Source: Aliikangiella sp. G2MR2-5
Lineage (GTDB): Bacteria; Pseudomonadota; Gammaproteobacteria; Enterobacterales; Kangiellaceae
NCBI RefSeq assembly: GCF_015687155.1
Contig: NZ_JADPQF010000001.1
Span: forward strand, 1,240,001 to 1,304,000
Direction of reading: 5' to 3'
DNA length: 64,000 bases
Shown: piece by piece, positions 7,389-18,162 of the stretch
Position numbering within the stretch: the first letter of the stretch is position 1
Layout of the letters: each line of letters starts with the position of its first letter
Translations under genes and position numbers: made by a program
Notes under the pieces: model-generated
Databases searched by the model: none
Seen by the model: the letters and a program-made list of their open reading frames with translations, nothing else
What the model was told of the DNA's origin: nothing

Positions 7389-9977
7389 GTGTTACAAGAT
7401 TACCGTAAGCATGTCCAGGAAAGAGCCGAGCAAGGCATTGTCCCTAAGCCACTCTCAGCAGAGCAAGTTGCTGATCTTGTTGAGTTATTGAAAGCTCCAC
7501 CAGCCGGAGAGGAAGAGTTCTTGCTGGATCTTCTCTCGAATAGAATTCCTGCGGGTGTAGACGAAGCAGCCTACGTCAAAGCGGGTTTTCTGACTGCTGT
7601 CACTAAAGGTGAGTTATCCTCTCCAATCGTAAACAAAAAGTTGGCGGTAGAGCTACTGGGAACTATGCTGGGTGGTTACAATATTGCTACTTTGGTAGAA
7701 CTGTTAACAGATTCAGAGCTGGGTTCTGTGGCTGCAGAAGAACTAAAGCACACTTTACTAATGTTTGACGCTTTTCATGACGTAGCCGATCTTGCGAAAG
7801 AAGGAAATGAAAATGCAAAAGCAGTTATTCAGAGCTGGGCTGATGCTGAGTGGTTTAAATCACGTGCTGCCCTGGAAGACAAAATTACATTAACTGTTTT
7901 CAAGGTTCCTGGCGAAACAAACACTGACGATCTTTCTCCGGCACAAGATGCCTGGTCACGTCCAGATATTCCTTTACACGCCCTTGCCATGCTCAAAAAT
8001 CCTCGCGAAGGTCTGGAAGGTAATCCTCTTGAAGTGATTGAAGAACTTAAGAAAAAAGGACATCCGGTTGCTTACGTGGGTGACGTTGTTGGAACGGGCT
8101 CTTCACGAAAATCAGCAACCAACTCGGTTCTATGGTTGATGGGGGAAGATATTCCCCATATTCCCAATAAGCGTGCTGGCGGTTTCTGCTTAGGCGGAAA
8201 AATCGCGCCAATATTCTTCAATACCATGGAAGATGCTGGCGCACTTCCGGTAGAAGTAGACGTGAGCAAAATGGAAATGGGAGATGTTATTGATATCTAC
8301 CCTTATCAGGGCAAAATTGAAAAAGATGGCGAAGTAATTGCTGAGTTCCAACTTAAAACTGAAGTTTTGTTGGACGAAGTACAAGCAGGTGGTCGTATCC
8401 CTATGATCATCGGACGTGGTCTCACTGCAAAAGCGCGTGAGTTCCTTGGTTTGGAAGCAGCAGACTTTTTCCGTTTACCTGCGCAAATCGAAGACAGCGG
8501 CAAAGGCTTTACTTTAGCCCAGAAAATGGTTGGTAAAGCATGCGGCGTTGAAGGTATTCGCCCAGGCCAATACTGCGAACCTAAAATGACTACTGTAGGC
8601 TCTCAGGATACTACCGGTCCTATGACTCGAGATGAGTTAAAAGATTTGGCCTGTCTAGGCTTCTCTGCAGATTTAACAATGCAGTCTTTCTGTCATACGG
8701 CGGCTTATCCGAAACCAGTCGACATAGAAACTCAACATACATTGCCTGACTTCATCATGAACCGAGGCGGTGTTTCTCTTCGCCCAGGCGATGGTATCAT
8801 TCACAGCTGGTTAAACCGTATGCTACTACCAGATACTGTTGGTACCGGCGGTGACTCTCATACTCGTTTCCCGCTAGGTATTTCATTCCCGGCGGGTTCC
8901 GGATTGGTTGCATTTGCTGCCGCTACCGGAGTAATGCCACTCGATATGCCGGAATCTGTGTTAGTGCGTTTCAAAGGTGAAATGCAACCCGGTGTAACTT
9001 TACGTGATCTTGTAAATGCAATTCCTTACGCTGCGATTCAAGAAGGCTTATTGACTGTAGAGAAGGCTGGTAAGAAAAACATCTTCTCTGGTCGCATTTT
9101 GGAAATCGAAGGGCTCCCGCATCTTAAAGTAGAGCAAGCATTTGAGCTGTCAGATGCTTCAGCGGAGCGTAGTGCTGCCGGCTGTACTATCAAACTTGAC
9201 CAGGAACCAATCAACGAGTACTTAAATTCAAATATCACCATGCTCAAGTGGATGATCAAAGAAGGTTACGGTGACGCCCGAACAATCAGCCGTCGTATCG
9301 AAGCCATGGAAAAATGGTTAGAAGCACCAGAACTTCTTGAAGCTGATGCAGATGCAGATTATGCAGCGGTTATAGAAATTGATCTGAACGAGATCAAGGA
9401 GCCGATTTTGGCCTGTCCAAATGATCCTGATGACGTTAAGCTACTTTCGGAAGTTCAGGGCGCCAAAATTGATGAAGTCTTTATTGGAAGTTGTATGACT
9501 AATATTGGTCATTATCGCGCAGCTGGTAAATTACTCCAGAAAACAGATGGTATCCCGACTCGATTATGGATTGCTCCTCCTACCAAAATGGATGAGCATC
9601 AATTGATGGAAGAAGGCTACTACAACATTTTTGCGACAGCCGGAGCGAGAACAGAAATGCCAGGATGTTCACTATGTATGGGTAACCAGGCTCGTGTTGC
9701 TCCTAATTCAACTGTAGTTTCTACTTCAACTAGAAACTTCCCGAATCGTTTGGGTAATGGCGCGGATGTATATCTGGCATCAGCCGAGTTAGCTGCCGTA
9801 GCTTCCATCTTAGGAAAGCTTCCAACAGTAGAAGAATATATGAGTTATGCAAGTGACCTTGATACTATGGCTGCAGACGTTTATCGTTACCTCAACTTCC
9901 ATGAAATTGAAAACTTTAAGCAATCTGCTGCAAAAGTAACTATACCTGTTCAAAACAAGGTTTACGTTGCTCAATAA
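7389..9977 (+). CDS. acnB: Bifunctional aconitate hydratase 2 / 2-methylisocitrate dehydratase
   Basis: AcnB isomerises citrate to isocitrate in the TCA cycle and can dehydrate 2-methylisocitrate. The 862 residues match the usual AcnB length (about 865). The N-terminal HEAT-like region opens [16 protein letters not shown], followed by the swivel domain found early in AcnB. The 4Fe-4S ligands are in [10 protein letters not shown] and [10 protein letters not shown] near the C-terminus. The start is GTG, preceded by a GAGG ribosome-binding site; the AcnB N-terminus aligns exactly there. A strong intrinsic terminator follows, so the gene is probably monocistronic. Confidence 0.97.
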   Translation: MLQDYRKHVQERAEQGIVPKPLSAEQVADLVELLKAPPAGEEEFLLDLLSNRIPAGVDEAAYVKAGFLTAVTKGELSSPIVNKKLAVELLGTMLGGYNIATLVELLTDSELGSVAAEELKHTLLMFDAFHDVADLAKEGNENAKAVIQSWADAEWFKSRAALEDKITLTVFKVPGETNTDDLSPAQDAWSRPDIPLHALAMLKNPREGLEGNPLEVIEELKKKGHPVAYVGDVVGTGSSRKSATNSVLWLMGEDIPHIPNKRAGGFCLGGKIAPIFFNTMEDAGALPVEVDVSKMEMGDVIDIYPYQGKIEKDGEVIAEFQLKTEVLLDEVQAGGRIPMIIGRGLTAKAREFLGLEAADFFRLPAQIEDSGKGFTLAQKMVGKACGVEGIRPGQYCEPKMTTVGSQDTTGPMTRDELKDLACLGFSADLTMQSFCHTAAYPKPVDIETQHTLPDFIMNRGGVSLRPGDGIIHSWLNRMLLPDTVGTGGDSHTRFPLGISFPAGSGLVAFAAATGVMPLDMPESVLVRFKGEMQPGVTLRDLVNAIPYAAIQEGLLTVEKAGKKNIFSGRILEIEGLPHLKVEQAFELSDASAERSAAGCTIKLDQEPINEYLNSNITMLKWMIKEGYGDARTISRRIEAMEKWLEAPELLEADADADYAAVIEIDLNEIKEPILACPNDPDDVKLLSEVQGAKIDEVFIGSCMTNIGHYRAAGKLLQKTDGIPTRLWIAPPTKMDEHQLMEEGYYNIFATAGARTEMPGCSLCMGNQARVAPNSTVVSTSTRNFPNRLGNGADVYLASAELAAVASILGKLPTVEEYMSYASDLDTMAADVYRYLNFHEIENFKQSAAKVTIPVQNKVYVAQ

Positions 9978-10000
9978 TCAGCAGAGAAGCTTGTATCTGA

Positions 10001-10030
10001 AAAGGCACCTTTAAACAGGTGCCTTTTTTT
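10001..10030 (+). terminator. Intrinsic terminator of acnB
   Basis: A perfect 10-bp stem (AAAGGCACCT / AGGTGCCTTT) with a 6-nt loop is followed by a run of T residues, 24 bp after the acnB stop codon. Confidence 0.9.
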
Positions 10031-10092
10031 CGCTAGATGAAAAGTATTTGCCTAATTATAATTCAAACCTTATTCATTAAGAAAAATTTAGC

Positions 10093-11349
10093 ATGCAAAA
10101 TAAATCCCTAGATCAATGGCTAGAGCATATCGAAAGCCTTCATCCGGCTGATATTGAACTCGGACTTGATAGAATACGACAGGTTGCTCTATCACTTGAT
10201 TTGTTAGAAACCACCGCTAAAACTGTCTTAGTTAGCGGAACAAATGGTAAAGGTAGTTGTTGTGCCATGTTAGAGTCGCTGGCATTAATCGAAGGTTTGA
10301 ACGTCGGCCAATATACTTCTCCACACCTTGTCAGGTTCAATGAGCGGATCAAAGTAAACGGTATAGAGGTTTCAGATGAAAAACTGGTTACAGCCTTTGA
10401 AGTAATATCATCAGCGCAGAAAGACATTAGACTGACTTTTTTTGAGTTTACTACTTTATCCGCATTATGGATTTTCAAACAACATAATCTTGACTTGATA
10501 GTAATGGAAATTGGTCTCGGCGGTAGGTTAGATGCTTGCAATATTGTTGAGCCCGATCTTTCCATCATTACCACAATTGATATTGACCATACCGATTGGC
10601 TTGGTAGCGATCTCAATCAAATCGCTTTTGAAAAAGCGGGTATTATAAGACCAGATACTCCAGCCCTTGTTGGTGATAAAAGAAGCTTTGATCTGGTTTG
10701 CGACAACCTGAAATTTGACGCCAAAAACGTCAGTTTGCTACCTTCCCCGAAAAAAGAGTTTATCGATTTTATTAAATCGGACACAGTTAACCCTTACCAG
10801 CTGTTGATTCAAAATGTAGCTCTGGCCTGTCAGGGACTAACCTTGCTCTTCGCTAAACCAATTGATCTAAAAACTCAAAAAGAGGCACTTGTAACAATAC
10901 GGCTTAACGGTAGATTTCAGCGCCTTGCCAATAAGCCAACGACCATTGTTGATGTCGGCCACAATCCACAAGCAGCCGGTCAGATTAGAGAACAACTGAT
11001 AAATATGCTTGAACGCAGCAGAAATAGCGAAAAGCCGGTCACAAGGATTGTTGCGATTTGTGGTATGATGGCAGATAAGTCTATTGTCGAGGTTGTCTCT
11101 ATTCTGGATCCCTTGGTGGACGAGTGGGGCTTTGTAGATCTTCCTGTACCAAGAGCAGCCAAGGCCAAAGAGTTAAAAGCAATCTATGAAAACGCAGGGC
11201 TTCTTAAGTCAGTAAAACTTTTTGGATCTGTTAAAAATGCGTTTTCCGAAATGCAGACAAAACTCGATGAGCAAAGCATTTTGCTCGTATTTGGGTCTTT
11301 CATTACTGTCGGAAATTTGCTTGAATATCTAGCGAAGAATAATAACTAA
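10093..11349 (+). CDS. folC: Bifunctional folylpolyglutamate synthase / dihydrofolate synthase
   Basis: FolC adds glutamate to dihydropteroate and to folates. The 418-residue Mur-ligase-fold protein has the P-loop SGTNGKGS (48-55). It also has the family segment GLGGRLDACNI, then TTIDIDHTDWLG and FEKAGIIR, which hold magnesium- and folate-binding residues. The C-terminal domain contains VDVGHNPQAA. The gene order folC-dedD-cvpA-purF is the enterobacterial one. No strong promoter is seen in the short gap after the acnB terminator. Confidence 0.95.
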   Translation: MQNKSLDQWLEHIESLHPADIELGLDRIRQVALSLDLLETTAKTVLVSGTNGKGSCCAMLESLALIEGLNVGQYTSPHLVRFNERIKVNGIEVSDEKLVTAFEVISSAQKDIRLTFFEFTTLSALWIFKQHNLDLIVMEIGLGGRLDACNIVEPDLSIITTIDIDHTDWLGSDLNQIAFEKAGIIRPDTPALVGDKRSFDLVCDNLKFDAKNVSLLPSPKKEFIDFIKSDTVNPYQLLIQNVALACQGLTLLFAKPIDLKTQKEALVTIRLNGRFQRLANKPTTIVDVGHNPQAAGQIREQLINMLERSRNSEKPVTRIVAICGMMADKSIVEVVSILDPLVDEWGFVDLPVPRAAKAKELKAIYENAGLLKSVKLFGSVKNAFSEMQTKLDEQSILLVFGSFITVGNLLEYLAKNNN

Positions 11350-11391
11350 ATAAAACGTATTACTTTATCATTTAAAGATTTAGGGATTTTT

Positions 11392-12075
11392 ATGGAAAAT
11401 ACACTAAAACAACGAATTGTCGGTGCTATAGTTTTAATTGCACTCGCTGTTATTTTCCTTCCATCAATCCTCAAGGAAAAGTCTCAGCAAGAACCATTTC
11501 AAACTCAGATTCCGGCCAAACCAGAAGTATTAGTTGATAGAAGCCTGAGCAAAGAGTCGCAGCAAGAAATCCAAAAGACTCGACAAGCACTGGACAAGCT
11601 TGAGCAAACCGATAGAAGCAGAAAAGAACTGGAGAAGACATCAAGCAAAGATCCGAATGTCGAGATACGGAATAGCTTATCTTCGAAAGATAGCACTACT
11701 CCTAAAAATGAAAACGAGCCACCGCAAAAGCCGGCACAAAGCCAGGTTATTAGTACTAAGAGCCAACAAAGTTTAAATGATAAGCCTGTTGAGCAGCCAC
11801 AAACAATAAGTCCGGAATACACTCAAGCAGCTTGGATAATACAGGTTGCAGCGTTTTCCAGTAAGGAAAACGCAATAAGGTTGGTAGAAAAGCTTAAACT
11901 CGCCGGGCATAAAGCCTACCGACGGGATGCCAATAAAAATACCAGGAATCCTGTTTACCGGGTTTATGCAGGCCCCTACATCAAGAAAACTCAAGCTGAA
12001 GCGTCGCTTGAAAAGGTTAACAGCATCAGCCAGACCAAAGGATTAATGCTGCCTTTTGACCCAACAAAGCACTAA
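11392..12075 (+). CDS. dedD: SPOR-domain cell division protein, DedD-like
   Basis: This 227-residue bitopic membrane protein has a short cytoplasmic start, one transmembrane helix (about 8-26), and a long polar linker rich in Gln, Lys and Ser (about 28-140). A C-terminal SPOR domain (about 146-222) contains WIIQVAAFSSKENA and YRVYAGPY. SPOR domains bind denuded glycan at the division septum. Position between folC and cvpA supports DedD. It starts 42 bp after folC and is probably cotranscribed. Confidence 0.88.
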   Translation: MENTLKQRIVGAIVLIALAVIFLPSILKEKSQQEPFQTQIPAKPEVLVDRSLSKESQQEIQKTRQALDKLEQTDRSRKELEKTSSKDPNVEIRNSLSSKDSTTPKNENEPPQKPAQSQVISTKSQQSLNDKPVEQPQTISPEYTQAAWIIQVAAFSSKENAIRLVEKLKLAGHKAYRRDANKNTRNPVYRVYAGPYIKKTQAEASLEKVNSISQTKGLMLPFDPTKH

Positions 12076-12132
12076 AGTTGTACGTATAAGAGATTATTAG
12101 TTGATAATCATATTATCACCAATAATTCAATG

Positions 12133-12161
12133 CTGACTTGTTATAAGGTAATTGGTAGAAT
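12133..12161 (+). promoter_or_regulatory. Putative sigma-70 promoter of cvpA-purF
   Basis: CTGACT (12133-12138) and TAGAAT (12156-12161) are separated by 17 bp and followed by a GC-rich start region. The -35 matches 4 of 6. No convincing PurR box is visible, unlike the enterobacterial cvpA promoter. Confidence 0.4.
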
Positions 12162-12194
12162 GCGCACATCTTTTGATAATGAGATTAATCGCAA

Positions 12195-12707
12195 ATGCAG
12201 TGGATTGATTGGGCTATCCTGATCGTAATCGGCTTGTCTGCCGGGATAAGTTTGTTACGTGGTTTTGTCCGGGAAGCTCTGTCTTTAGCCGGGTGGATAC
12301 TGGCTTTCTTTGTTGCCAAAGGCTTTTACCAGGATTTTGCGGTTTTACTAGAATCTCATATAGAAACTCCCAGTTTACGTTTAGCTGTCTCCTGGGCTGC
12401 ATTATTTTTCATCACATTGACCGCCGCCGGCCTTGTTAATTACATTATAGGGCAACTAGTTGAGAAGGCTGGTTTAAGTGGGATGGACCGTATTATGGGC
12501 ATGGCATTTGGGGCCTTGAGGGGTATTTTGGTTGTGTCATTTGCAATAATAGCCTTACGTGCATTCACTCCTGTTGCACAAGATCCCTGGTGGAAGAGGT
12601 CACAATTAATCCCTCACGTTGAAATCATTGGCAATTGGTTCTACGATCATCTCAAAGATACAATTCCTGAAGTGGGCGAAAGGTTGCCCTTAAAAAATCA
12701 ATCCTAG
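12195..12707 (+). CDS. cvpA: CvpA family membrane protein
   Basis: This 170-residue inner-membrane protein has four predicted helices and the CvpA signature [20 protein letters not shown] near the N-terminus. In E. coli CvpA is needed for colicin V export or tolerance; a general envelope role is suspected. It sits 22 bp before purF as in other gammaproteobacteria, so the two are one transcription unit, probably starting from the promoter just upstream. Confidence 0.92.
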   Translation: MQWIDWAILIVIGLSAGISLLRGFVREALSLAGWILAFFVAKGFYQDFAVLLESHIETPSLRLAVSWAALFFITLTAAGLVNYIIGQLVEKAGLSGMDRIMGMAFGALRGILVVSFAIIALRAFTPVAQDPWWKRSQLIPHVEIIGNWFYDHLKDTIPEVGERLPLKNQS

Positions 12708-12729
12708 AGTTAAGAAGGTAAAGCAAGTT

Positions 12730-14274
12730 ATGTGTGGTATTGTCGGTATTATTGGTGCGACTCCAGTAAATCAGGGGATTTATGATGCGCTAACAGTGCT
12801 TCAGCACCGAGGACAGGATGCGGCAGGGATTGTCACTGAAGATGAAGGAAGAATGTTCCTTCGAAAAGCGAACGGGCTGGTAAAGGATGTGTTCCACACT
12901 CGTCATATGAGACGCTTGCAGGGTAATAAAGGAGTTGGCCATGTGCGCTACCCAACCGCCGGCTGTTCCAGTTCGGCAGAAGCTCAACCTCTTTATGTAA
13001 ACTCTCCATACGGAATAGTACTTGCCCACAACGGCAACCTGGTCAATCAAGACGATCTTAAAAAAGAACTATATGAAACAGACCGTCGCCATATCAACAC
13101 CAGCTCAGATTCCGAAATATTGTTAAATATATTTGCTCACGAGTTACAGAAGACTTGTGATCAACCATTATCATCCGACTTGGTTTTCAGCGCGATTGAA
13201 ACCGTATACCGACGTTGTCAGGGTGGTTACGCTGCGGTAGCAATGATTAATGGGCATGGCATGGTAGCGTTTAGAGACCCCTATGGCATTCGCCCAATTG
13301 TGTTCGGCAAAAGGGAAGTTGAAGGTAAAACTGAGTATATGTTTGCGTCAGAAAGTGTAGCCCTGGATGCGCTTGAATTTGAACTAGTCAGAGATATTGA
13401 GCCAGGCGAAGCAATCTTTATTGATGAATCTGGAAATTTTCATTCTCGACATTGCGCAGAAGAGAGTGAACTTGCCCCTTGCATTTTTGAGCATGTTTAC
13501 CTTGCTCGACCAGATTCATTTATGGATGATGTTTCAGTCTATCGAGCAAGACTTCGTATGGGAGAGAAACTGGCTGACAAAATCATGCGTGTTTGGCCAG
13601 ATCATGACATTGATGTCGTAATTCCTATTCCGGATACATCAACAACATCAGCAATTGAATTGGCTTCCAAGCTAAATGTAAAGCTAAGACACGGTTTCGT
13701 TAAGAACCGATATATTGGTCGCACCTTTATTATGCCCGGACAACAAATGCGTAAGAAGTCAGTTAAACAAAAACTTAACGCGATAGATCTCGAATTTAGA
13801 GGTAAAAATGTTCTTTTAATGGATGATTCGATTGTCCGAGGAACGACTAGTCAACAAATAGTAGAGATGGCGAGAGAGGCTGGTGCTAAAAAAGTTTATT
13901 TTGCATCAGCAGCACCAGCAGTAAGGTATCCAAACGTCTACGGAATCGATATGCCTTCAGCCAAAGAGCTGATTGCTCACGACAGGACAGAAGAAGAGGT
14001 TGAAAAACTAATAGGAGCTGATAAGTTAATCTATCAAGATCTGGAAGATCTCATTGAAACCTGTCGTGAAGGTAACCCAAAAATTAAACGCTTTGACACC
14101 TCGGTATTTAATGGAAATTACATCACAGGCGATGTCGATGAGGCTTATCTCAAGGCGTTGGATGATAAAAGAAACGATCAGGCTAAAAGTGGGAAGACCG
14201 TCAAAAATGTTGATGACGATATGGAAGGTGGTGATGACAACATTATGGAGCTTCACAATGTCGGTGGCGCTTAG
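12730..14274 (+). CDS. purF: Amidophosphoribosyltransferase
   Basis: PurF makes 5-phosphoribosylamine from PRPP and glutamine, the committed step of purine synthesis. The 514-residue protein begins MCGIVGIIG; Cys2 becomes the N-terminal nucleophile of the class II glutaminase after Met removal. The glutaminase domain includes GHVRYPTAG and LAHNGNLVN. The C-terminal phosphoribosyltransferase domain carries the PRPP loop [14 protein letters not shown]. An acidic tail (about 495-510) is lineage-specific. The TAG stop directly abuts the ATG of the next gene, so translation is coupled. The start follows an AAGG-type ribosome-binding site. Confidence 0.97.
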   Translation: MCGIVGIIGATPVNQGIYDALTVLQHRGQDAAGIVTEDEGRMFLRKANGLVKDVFHTRHMRRLQGNKGVGHVRYPTAGCSSSAEAQPLYVNSPYGIVLAHNGNLVNQDDLKKELYETDRRHINTSSDSEILLNIFAHELQKTCDQPLSSDLVFSAIETVYRRCQGGYAAVAMINGHGMVAFRDPYGIRPIVFGKREVEGKTEYMFASESVALDALEFELVRDIEPGEAIFIDESGNFHSRHCAEESELAPCIFEHVYLARPDSFMDDVSVYRARLRMGEKLADKIMRVWPDHDIDVVIPIPDTSTTSAIELASKLNVKLRHGFVKNRYIGRTFIMPGQQMRKKSVKQKLNAIDLEFRGKNVLLMDDSIVRGTTSQQIVEMAREAGAKKVYFASAAPAVRYPNVYGIDMPSAKELIAHDRTEEEVEKLIGADKLIYQDLEDLIETCREGNPKIKRFDTSVFNGNYITGDVDEAYLKALDDKRNDQAKSGKTVKNVDDDMEGGDDNIMELHNVGGA

Positions 14275-14847
14275 ATGTTTGCCTGGCTATGCAGAAAAAT
14301 ACTGTCGTTATTTGGTTGGGAAATAGTTGGTAAACCACCAGAGGTTAAGAAGTATGTGGCTATCGTCGCGCCTCATACTTCTAATTGGGATTTCTTTATA
14401 TTTGTATTAATGAAATTCGGTTTACGGATGAAAGTTAATTTCATAGGAAAGCATACAATTTTTGTAGGACCCGTGGGTTGGTTTTTAAAAAAACTGGGAG
14501 GAATTCCAGTCAATCGTAGTGCAAGTCACAATATTGTTAATGAAATTGTCAACGCATTTAAACAGCGCGAAGAAATGGTGTTTGCCCTTGCGCCCGAAGG
14601 CACAAGAAGTTATCGAGATCATTGGAAATCAGGATTTTATCATATTGCTTTAAGCGCCGAAGTTCCGGTTCAGTTTTGTTATCTGGATGCCCCGACTAAA
14701 AAACTTGGGTTTGGTCCTTTGATTAAATTGACAGGGGATGAGGAAAAAGATTTAGCAAGTATTCGAGACTTTTATCACGATAAGCGAGGTATTCGGCAGG
14801 AGCTTTTTAGTGATATTAAGTTCAAGGAAAATAAAAAGATTAAATAA
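14275..14847 (+). CDS. PlsC-like 1-acylglycerol-3-phosphate acyltransferase family protein
   Basis: This small (190 residues) membrane-associated acyltransferase has motif I H-x4-D as HTSNWD (His34, Asp39) and motif III as APEGTRS (Glu109). The segment GGIPVNRS matches motif II. It lacks the N-terminal membrane helix of full PlsC and belongs to the short family of lysophospholipid acyltransferases seen in many proteobacteria. It starts immediately at the purF stop codon with no gap, so it is cotranscribed. Its acyl acceptor cannot be told from sequence. Confidence 0.85.
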   Translation: MFAWLCRKILSLFGWEIVGKPPEVKKYVAIVAPHTSNWDFFIFVLMKFGLRMKVNFIGKHTIFVGPVGWFLKKLGGIPVNRSASHNIVNEIVNAFKQREEMVFALAPEGTRSYRDHWKSGFYHIALSAEVPVQFCYLDAPTKKLGFGPLIKLTGDEEKDLASIRDFYHDKRGIRQELFSDIKFKENKKIK

Positions 14848-14896
14848 TTATCTGCGCGTCGTGTTATAGCAAAGTTCTACTATCAGGGAATCATGA

Positions 14897-17800
14897 TTGA
14901 CTAAAAGAATTTTCTTAATAGGCACTATTTTAATCGGATTGGCCAGTTTCCTTTTAAATGCCAACGCCATAGACTATCGCTTTCAAAAAGCTTTTAGTGT
15001 TCAACCTCTATCAATTGAAGATGGTTTATCTCAAAGTGTGGTCAACGATATTGTCCAGGATAAAGACCACTTCGTCTGGATTGCTACAGAAGATGGATTA
15101 AATAGATTTGATGGGTATGAATTTGAGGTTTTCCAACAGGAACATGATAACCCTGATTCAATTCACGATAATATGGTGTACACCATACTCGAAGATTACA
15201 AGGAAGGACTCTGGTTAGGAACCGGTAACGGATTAAGTTATTATAGTCCATCAAATCACAAATTTACTGCATTCACTTCAACCGGACAAACCGGACTAGC
15301 ATCAACAACTGCTCTTGCCCAATCCGACACAGGAGAGCTATTTATTGGTTCCGAAAATGGATTATTTGTATTAGAACCACAGCGACATTCAGTTAAGCTT
15401 TTTCATTCGCTAACGGGTGAAAAAATAGAAGATGAAATAACATCCTTACATTTGTCCGACAATTACTTATGGGCAACATCAGAAACCTGCCTTTACCATG
15501 TATCAATCGAAACTTCCTCTATAGAAAACTACTGTGAAAAAGATTTTTGGTCGAATTTTAAAGAAGTTTCTTTGAAAATTGTCGTTCAAGATGAAAACGC
15601 AGTTTGGTTAGGAACGACCAATGGTCTCTATAAGGTTGAGTTAAGCTCATATAAAATTACCCACCACGTGCACAAAAATAATGATAGACGCTCATTAAGT
15701 AACAACTGGGTTCAAGACCTACAAAGATCACCTGATGGCGATCTTTGGGTTGCAACCGCAGCAGGACTCAATCGCTTCTCAAAAAAACATAATGCTTTTT
15801 ACAGATACGAAAAAAGTATTTATGACAAAGAAGGACTCACCTCCGATGACATCATGTCAATCTATGTTGATGCTAGTGGTTTGGTATGGCTTGGTACCTA
15901 TGCCGGAGGAGTAAACATTCTGGATCCTACCCAGGAAGGCTTTTTGCACATCCTGTCCAAGTCCGATATGTCCAAACTTGATGGTGAAAATACGGTTCAT
16001 GGAATAGCAAAAGACAGCAACGAAAATTTATGGATCGCAGCTTTTAGTAGCGGTGTCCTAAAACTTAATTTGATGAGTGGAGAGATATCGAGACCGGAAA
16101 TACTTGAGCCCCACAAAGACAAATATGCATATAGCTTACTTGTCGATCATAACCACCTATTGTGGGTTGGTACAAATGAAGGTTTCTTTATACTCGATCT
16201 AGCTACCGAAAATGTCATTCCTGTGAAAACAACAGTTAATGATAAAGCTGAAGTAGTAGACGCCTATGTGTTTCAAATTTACCAGGACAATGATGCAAAT
16301 ATTTGGTTGGCGACAAGTAACGGTCTTTATCGCTTAACCCAGTTTATATATGACAATAACTTAGCGCAGATAAACTTTAGTAAAGACGATAAGCGTATTC
16401 CACATAGTTTCAGAGACAGAAGTTTGAGTATAACAACCATAATGCAAACTAAAGATGGGGCTCTCTGGCTAGGTGGATCTAGTGGATTACTAATGAAGCC
16501 AAATGGGAAAGATGTATGGCAGCATTTTCAGTATGAACAGGAAAACCCTCATTCGCTGTCGAATGATGATGTGCAGGTTCTATTTGAGGACAGTAGAGGG
16601 ATTCTATGGGCTGGCACCTCTAATGGACTAAATCGTGTCGAGCGTAAAGCAGATGGTCAGATTTCTTTCAAAAGAATTACCAAAAAAGATGGCCTGCCAA
16701 ATAATGCGATATATGGAATTTTGGAGGATATCAGTGGAAAAATATGGTTATCAACTAATCTTGGACTAGTCAGATACTCAAACTTTAATGACTCAATCAA
16801 AAGCTTCACACGCAAGGATGGAGTATCTAGTAACGAATTTAATCGGAGTGCCTATTACGCTGATGAAAATGGACTATTGTATTTTGGAAGCATTAACGGA
16901 ATAACACTAGTCAATAGTGAGCAAATCACCCCGCAAGAGAGAAAGACAAACCTTACCATTAGAGCAGTTAAAGTTGGCCAGAAAGATCTCAATATTGAAA
17001 AAATCATCAGTGCCAGTAGACCAACAATAACCGCTGGCTTTCAAGATGCTTCGATCCAGATTACAGTTAGTGACTTATATTTTCGCAAGCTAGGAACTCA
17101 AGCCTACCGTTATAAAATACCTGAGCTTAATGATAACTGGGTCTACCTTGGAAGAGACAGAAAGATAACGCTAGCAGGCTTACGTCAGGGAACCTATCTA
17201 TTAATGATTGAGTCCAGAGTTGGAGAAGAAAAGTGGGGAAAGGACTCTCTTGAAATAAGACTTGTGGTTAGTGAAAACTTCTGGCGTAGCGAAGCAGCAA
17301 TTTATTTAACAGGATTTATCGCGCTAATATTAGTTTTATCAAGTTTTCTACTTTTAAGGTTCAGGTTTAACAGCAAAATCCTAAAGCATATTAATCGATT
17401 AAAAGTAGAAACTGTAAGACTTAAAGAATCTAAAAGACAAAATGATGAACTAAGCAAGCTTTTGGAGACTAATATAGAGAAAGTAAGGCTGTTACAATCC
17501 AATATTAAAGACAAACAGCAAATCATTGATGAATTCGAATTCAGAGACCCTGTAACCCAGCTTGTTAAATTCGAAAGTATCAATCGATTAGTCGGAGACA
17601 GTGAGCTAGAAAGCCAGCTGATTCAGGCATTTAACCTAATAGTCTTGCTTGAAATTGATAACTTCGAATCGCTTAGAAGCAAATATGGTGTTGTGTCAAT
17701 AGCTGAGGTAAGAGCTCATGTTGCAGAGTATATAGGCAAGGCACTTCCTTCAAATGTCAGGTTATCAAGCTATAACCCAAGCACAATATTAATTTTTGGG

Positions 17801-18127
17801 AATACAGTCGAATATAAAAATCTTACGAATGTAATATTTAATGTTAAGAATGAACTTTCGAGAACTCATATGGGGATCGCAAACGATATCCATATTCAGA
17901 TAAATCTCAGAGTCAGTTATCTGGAAATCTACCCTGATAATATTAAGGATATGAGTCTATTAACGAGACTTTCGAAATTACTCTTTAACACTCATAAAGC
18001 CGAAAATAACAAGATAGATAAAGATGTCATGCGTGTTAGTTTGAATGAAAAACTAAATTACTATTTACAAAGTAACAATGAAGCGTCAGAAACTGTAAAA
18101 CACCTGGTCTCGGTAAACTTCATTTAA
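14897..18127 (+). CDS. Periplasmic beta-propeller sensor with Y_Y_Y domain and degenerate GGDEF domain
   Basis: This 1076-residue protein starts at TTG, with AGGGA 7 nt upstream; the nearby ATG at 14893 meets a stop after two codons. After a signal or anchor helix come about eleven two-component-regulator propeller repeats of the type LWVATAAGLNRF, filling residues 30-670. A Y_Y_Y domain, a transmembrane helix near 800-820 and a coiled coil (about 830-880) follow. The C-terminal region from DPVTQL has the layout of a GGDEF domain, but the signature loop is NPSTILIFG rather than GGDEF. It is therefore unlikely to make cyclic di-GMP and more likely binds ligand or partner. Such proteins often sense oligosaccharides. 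The next gene is 29 bp away. Confidence 0.82.
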   Translation: MTKRIFLIGTILIGLASFLLNANAIDYRFQKAFSVQPLSIEDGLSQSVVNDIVQDKDHFVWIATEDGLNRFDGYEFEVFQQEHDNPDSIHDNMVYTILEDYKEGLWLGTGNGLSYYSPSNHKFTAFTSTGQTGLASTTALAQSDTGELFIGSENGLFVLEPQRHSVKLFHSLTGEKIEDEITSLHLSDNYLWATSETCLYHVSIETSSIENYCEKDFWSNFKEVSLKIVVQDENAVWLGTTNGLYKVELSSYKITHHVHKNNDRRSLSNNWVQDLQRSPDGDLWVATAAGLNRFSKKHNAFYRYEKSIYDKEGLTSDDIMSIYVDASGLVWLGTYAGGVNILDPTQEGFLHILSKSDMSKLDGENTVHGIAKDSNENLWIAAFSSGVLKLNLMSGEISRPEILEPHKDKYAYSLLVDHNHLLWVGTNEGFFILDLATENVIPVKTTVNDKAEVVDAYVFQIYQDNDANIWLATSNGLYRLTQFIYDNNLAQINFSKDDKRIPHSFRDRSLSITTIMQTKDGALWLGGSSGLLMKPNGKDVWQHFQYEQENPHSLSNDDVQVLFEDSRGILWAGTSNGLNRVERKADGQISFKRITKKDGLPNNAIYGILEDISGKIWLSTNLGLVRYSNFNDSIKSFTRKDGVSSNEFNRSAYYADENGLLYFGSINGITLVNSEQITPQERKTNLTIRAVKVGQKDLNIEKIISASRPTITAGFQDASIQITVSDLYFRKLGTQAYRYKIPELNDNWVYLGRDRKITLAGLRQGTYLLMIESRVGEEKWGKDSLEIRLVVSENFWRSEAAIYLTGFIALILVLSSFLLLRFRFNSKILKHINRLKVETVRLKESKRQNDELSKLLETNIEKVRLLQSNIKDKQQIIDEFEFRDPVTQLVKFESINRLVGDSELESQLIQAFNLIVLLEIDNFESLRSKYGVVSIAEVRAHVAEYIGKALPSNVRLSSYNPSTILIFGNTVEYKNLTNVIFNVKNELSRTHMGIANDIHIQINLRVSYLEIYPDNIKDMSLLTRLSKLLFNTHKAENNKIDKDVMRVSLNEKLNYYLQSNNEASETVKHLVSVNFI

Positions 18128-18162
18128 TAGCTGGTAAACAAATTAAATAACCTTTTTTGAAG

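Noticed and set aside
12101-12118. Small AT-rich palindrome (TGATAATCATATTATCA) as terminator or operator after dedD
   Set aside because: It has only 7 weak base pairs per arm and no T run, so it could be chance in AT-rich sequence.
14897-18127. Active diguanylate cyclase
   Set aside because: The GGDEF signature is absent from the C-terminal domain.
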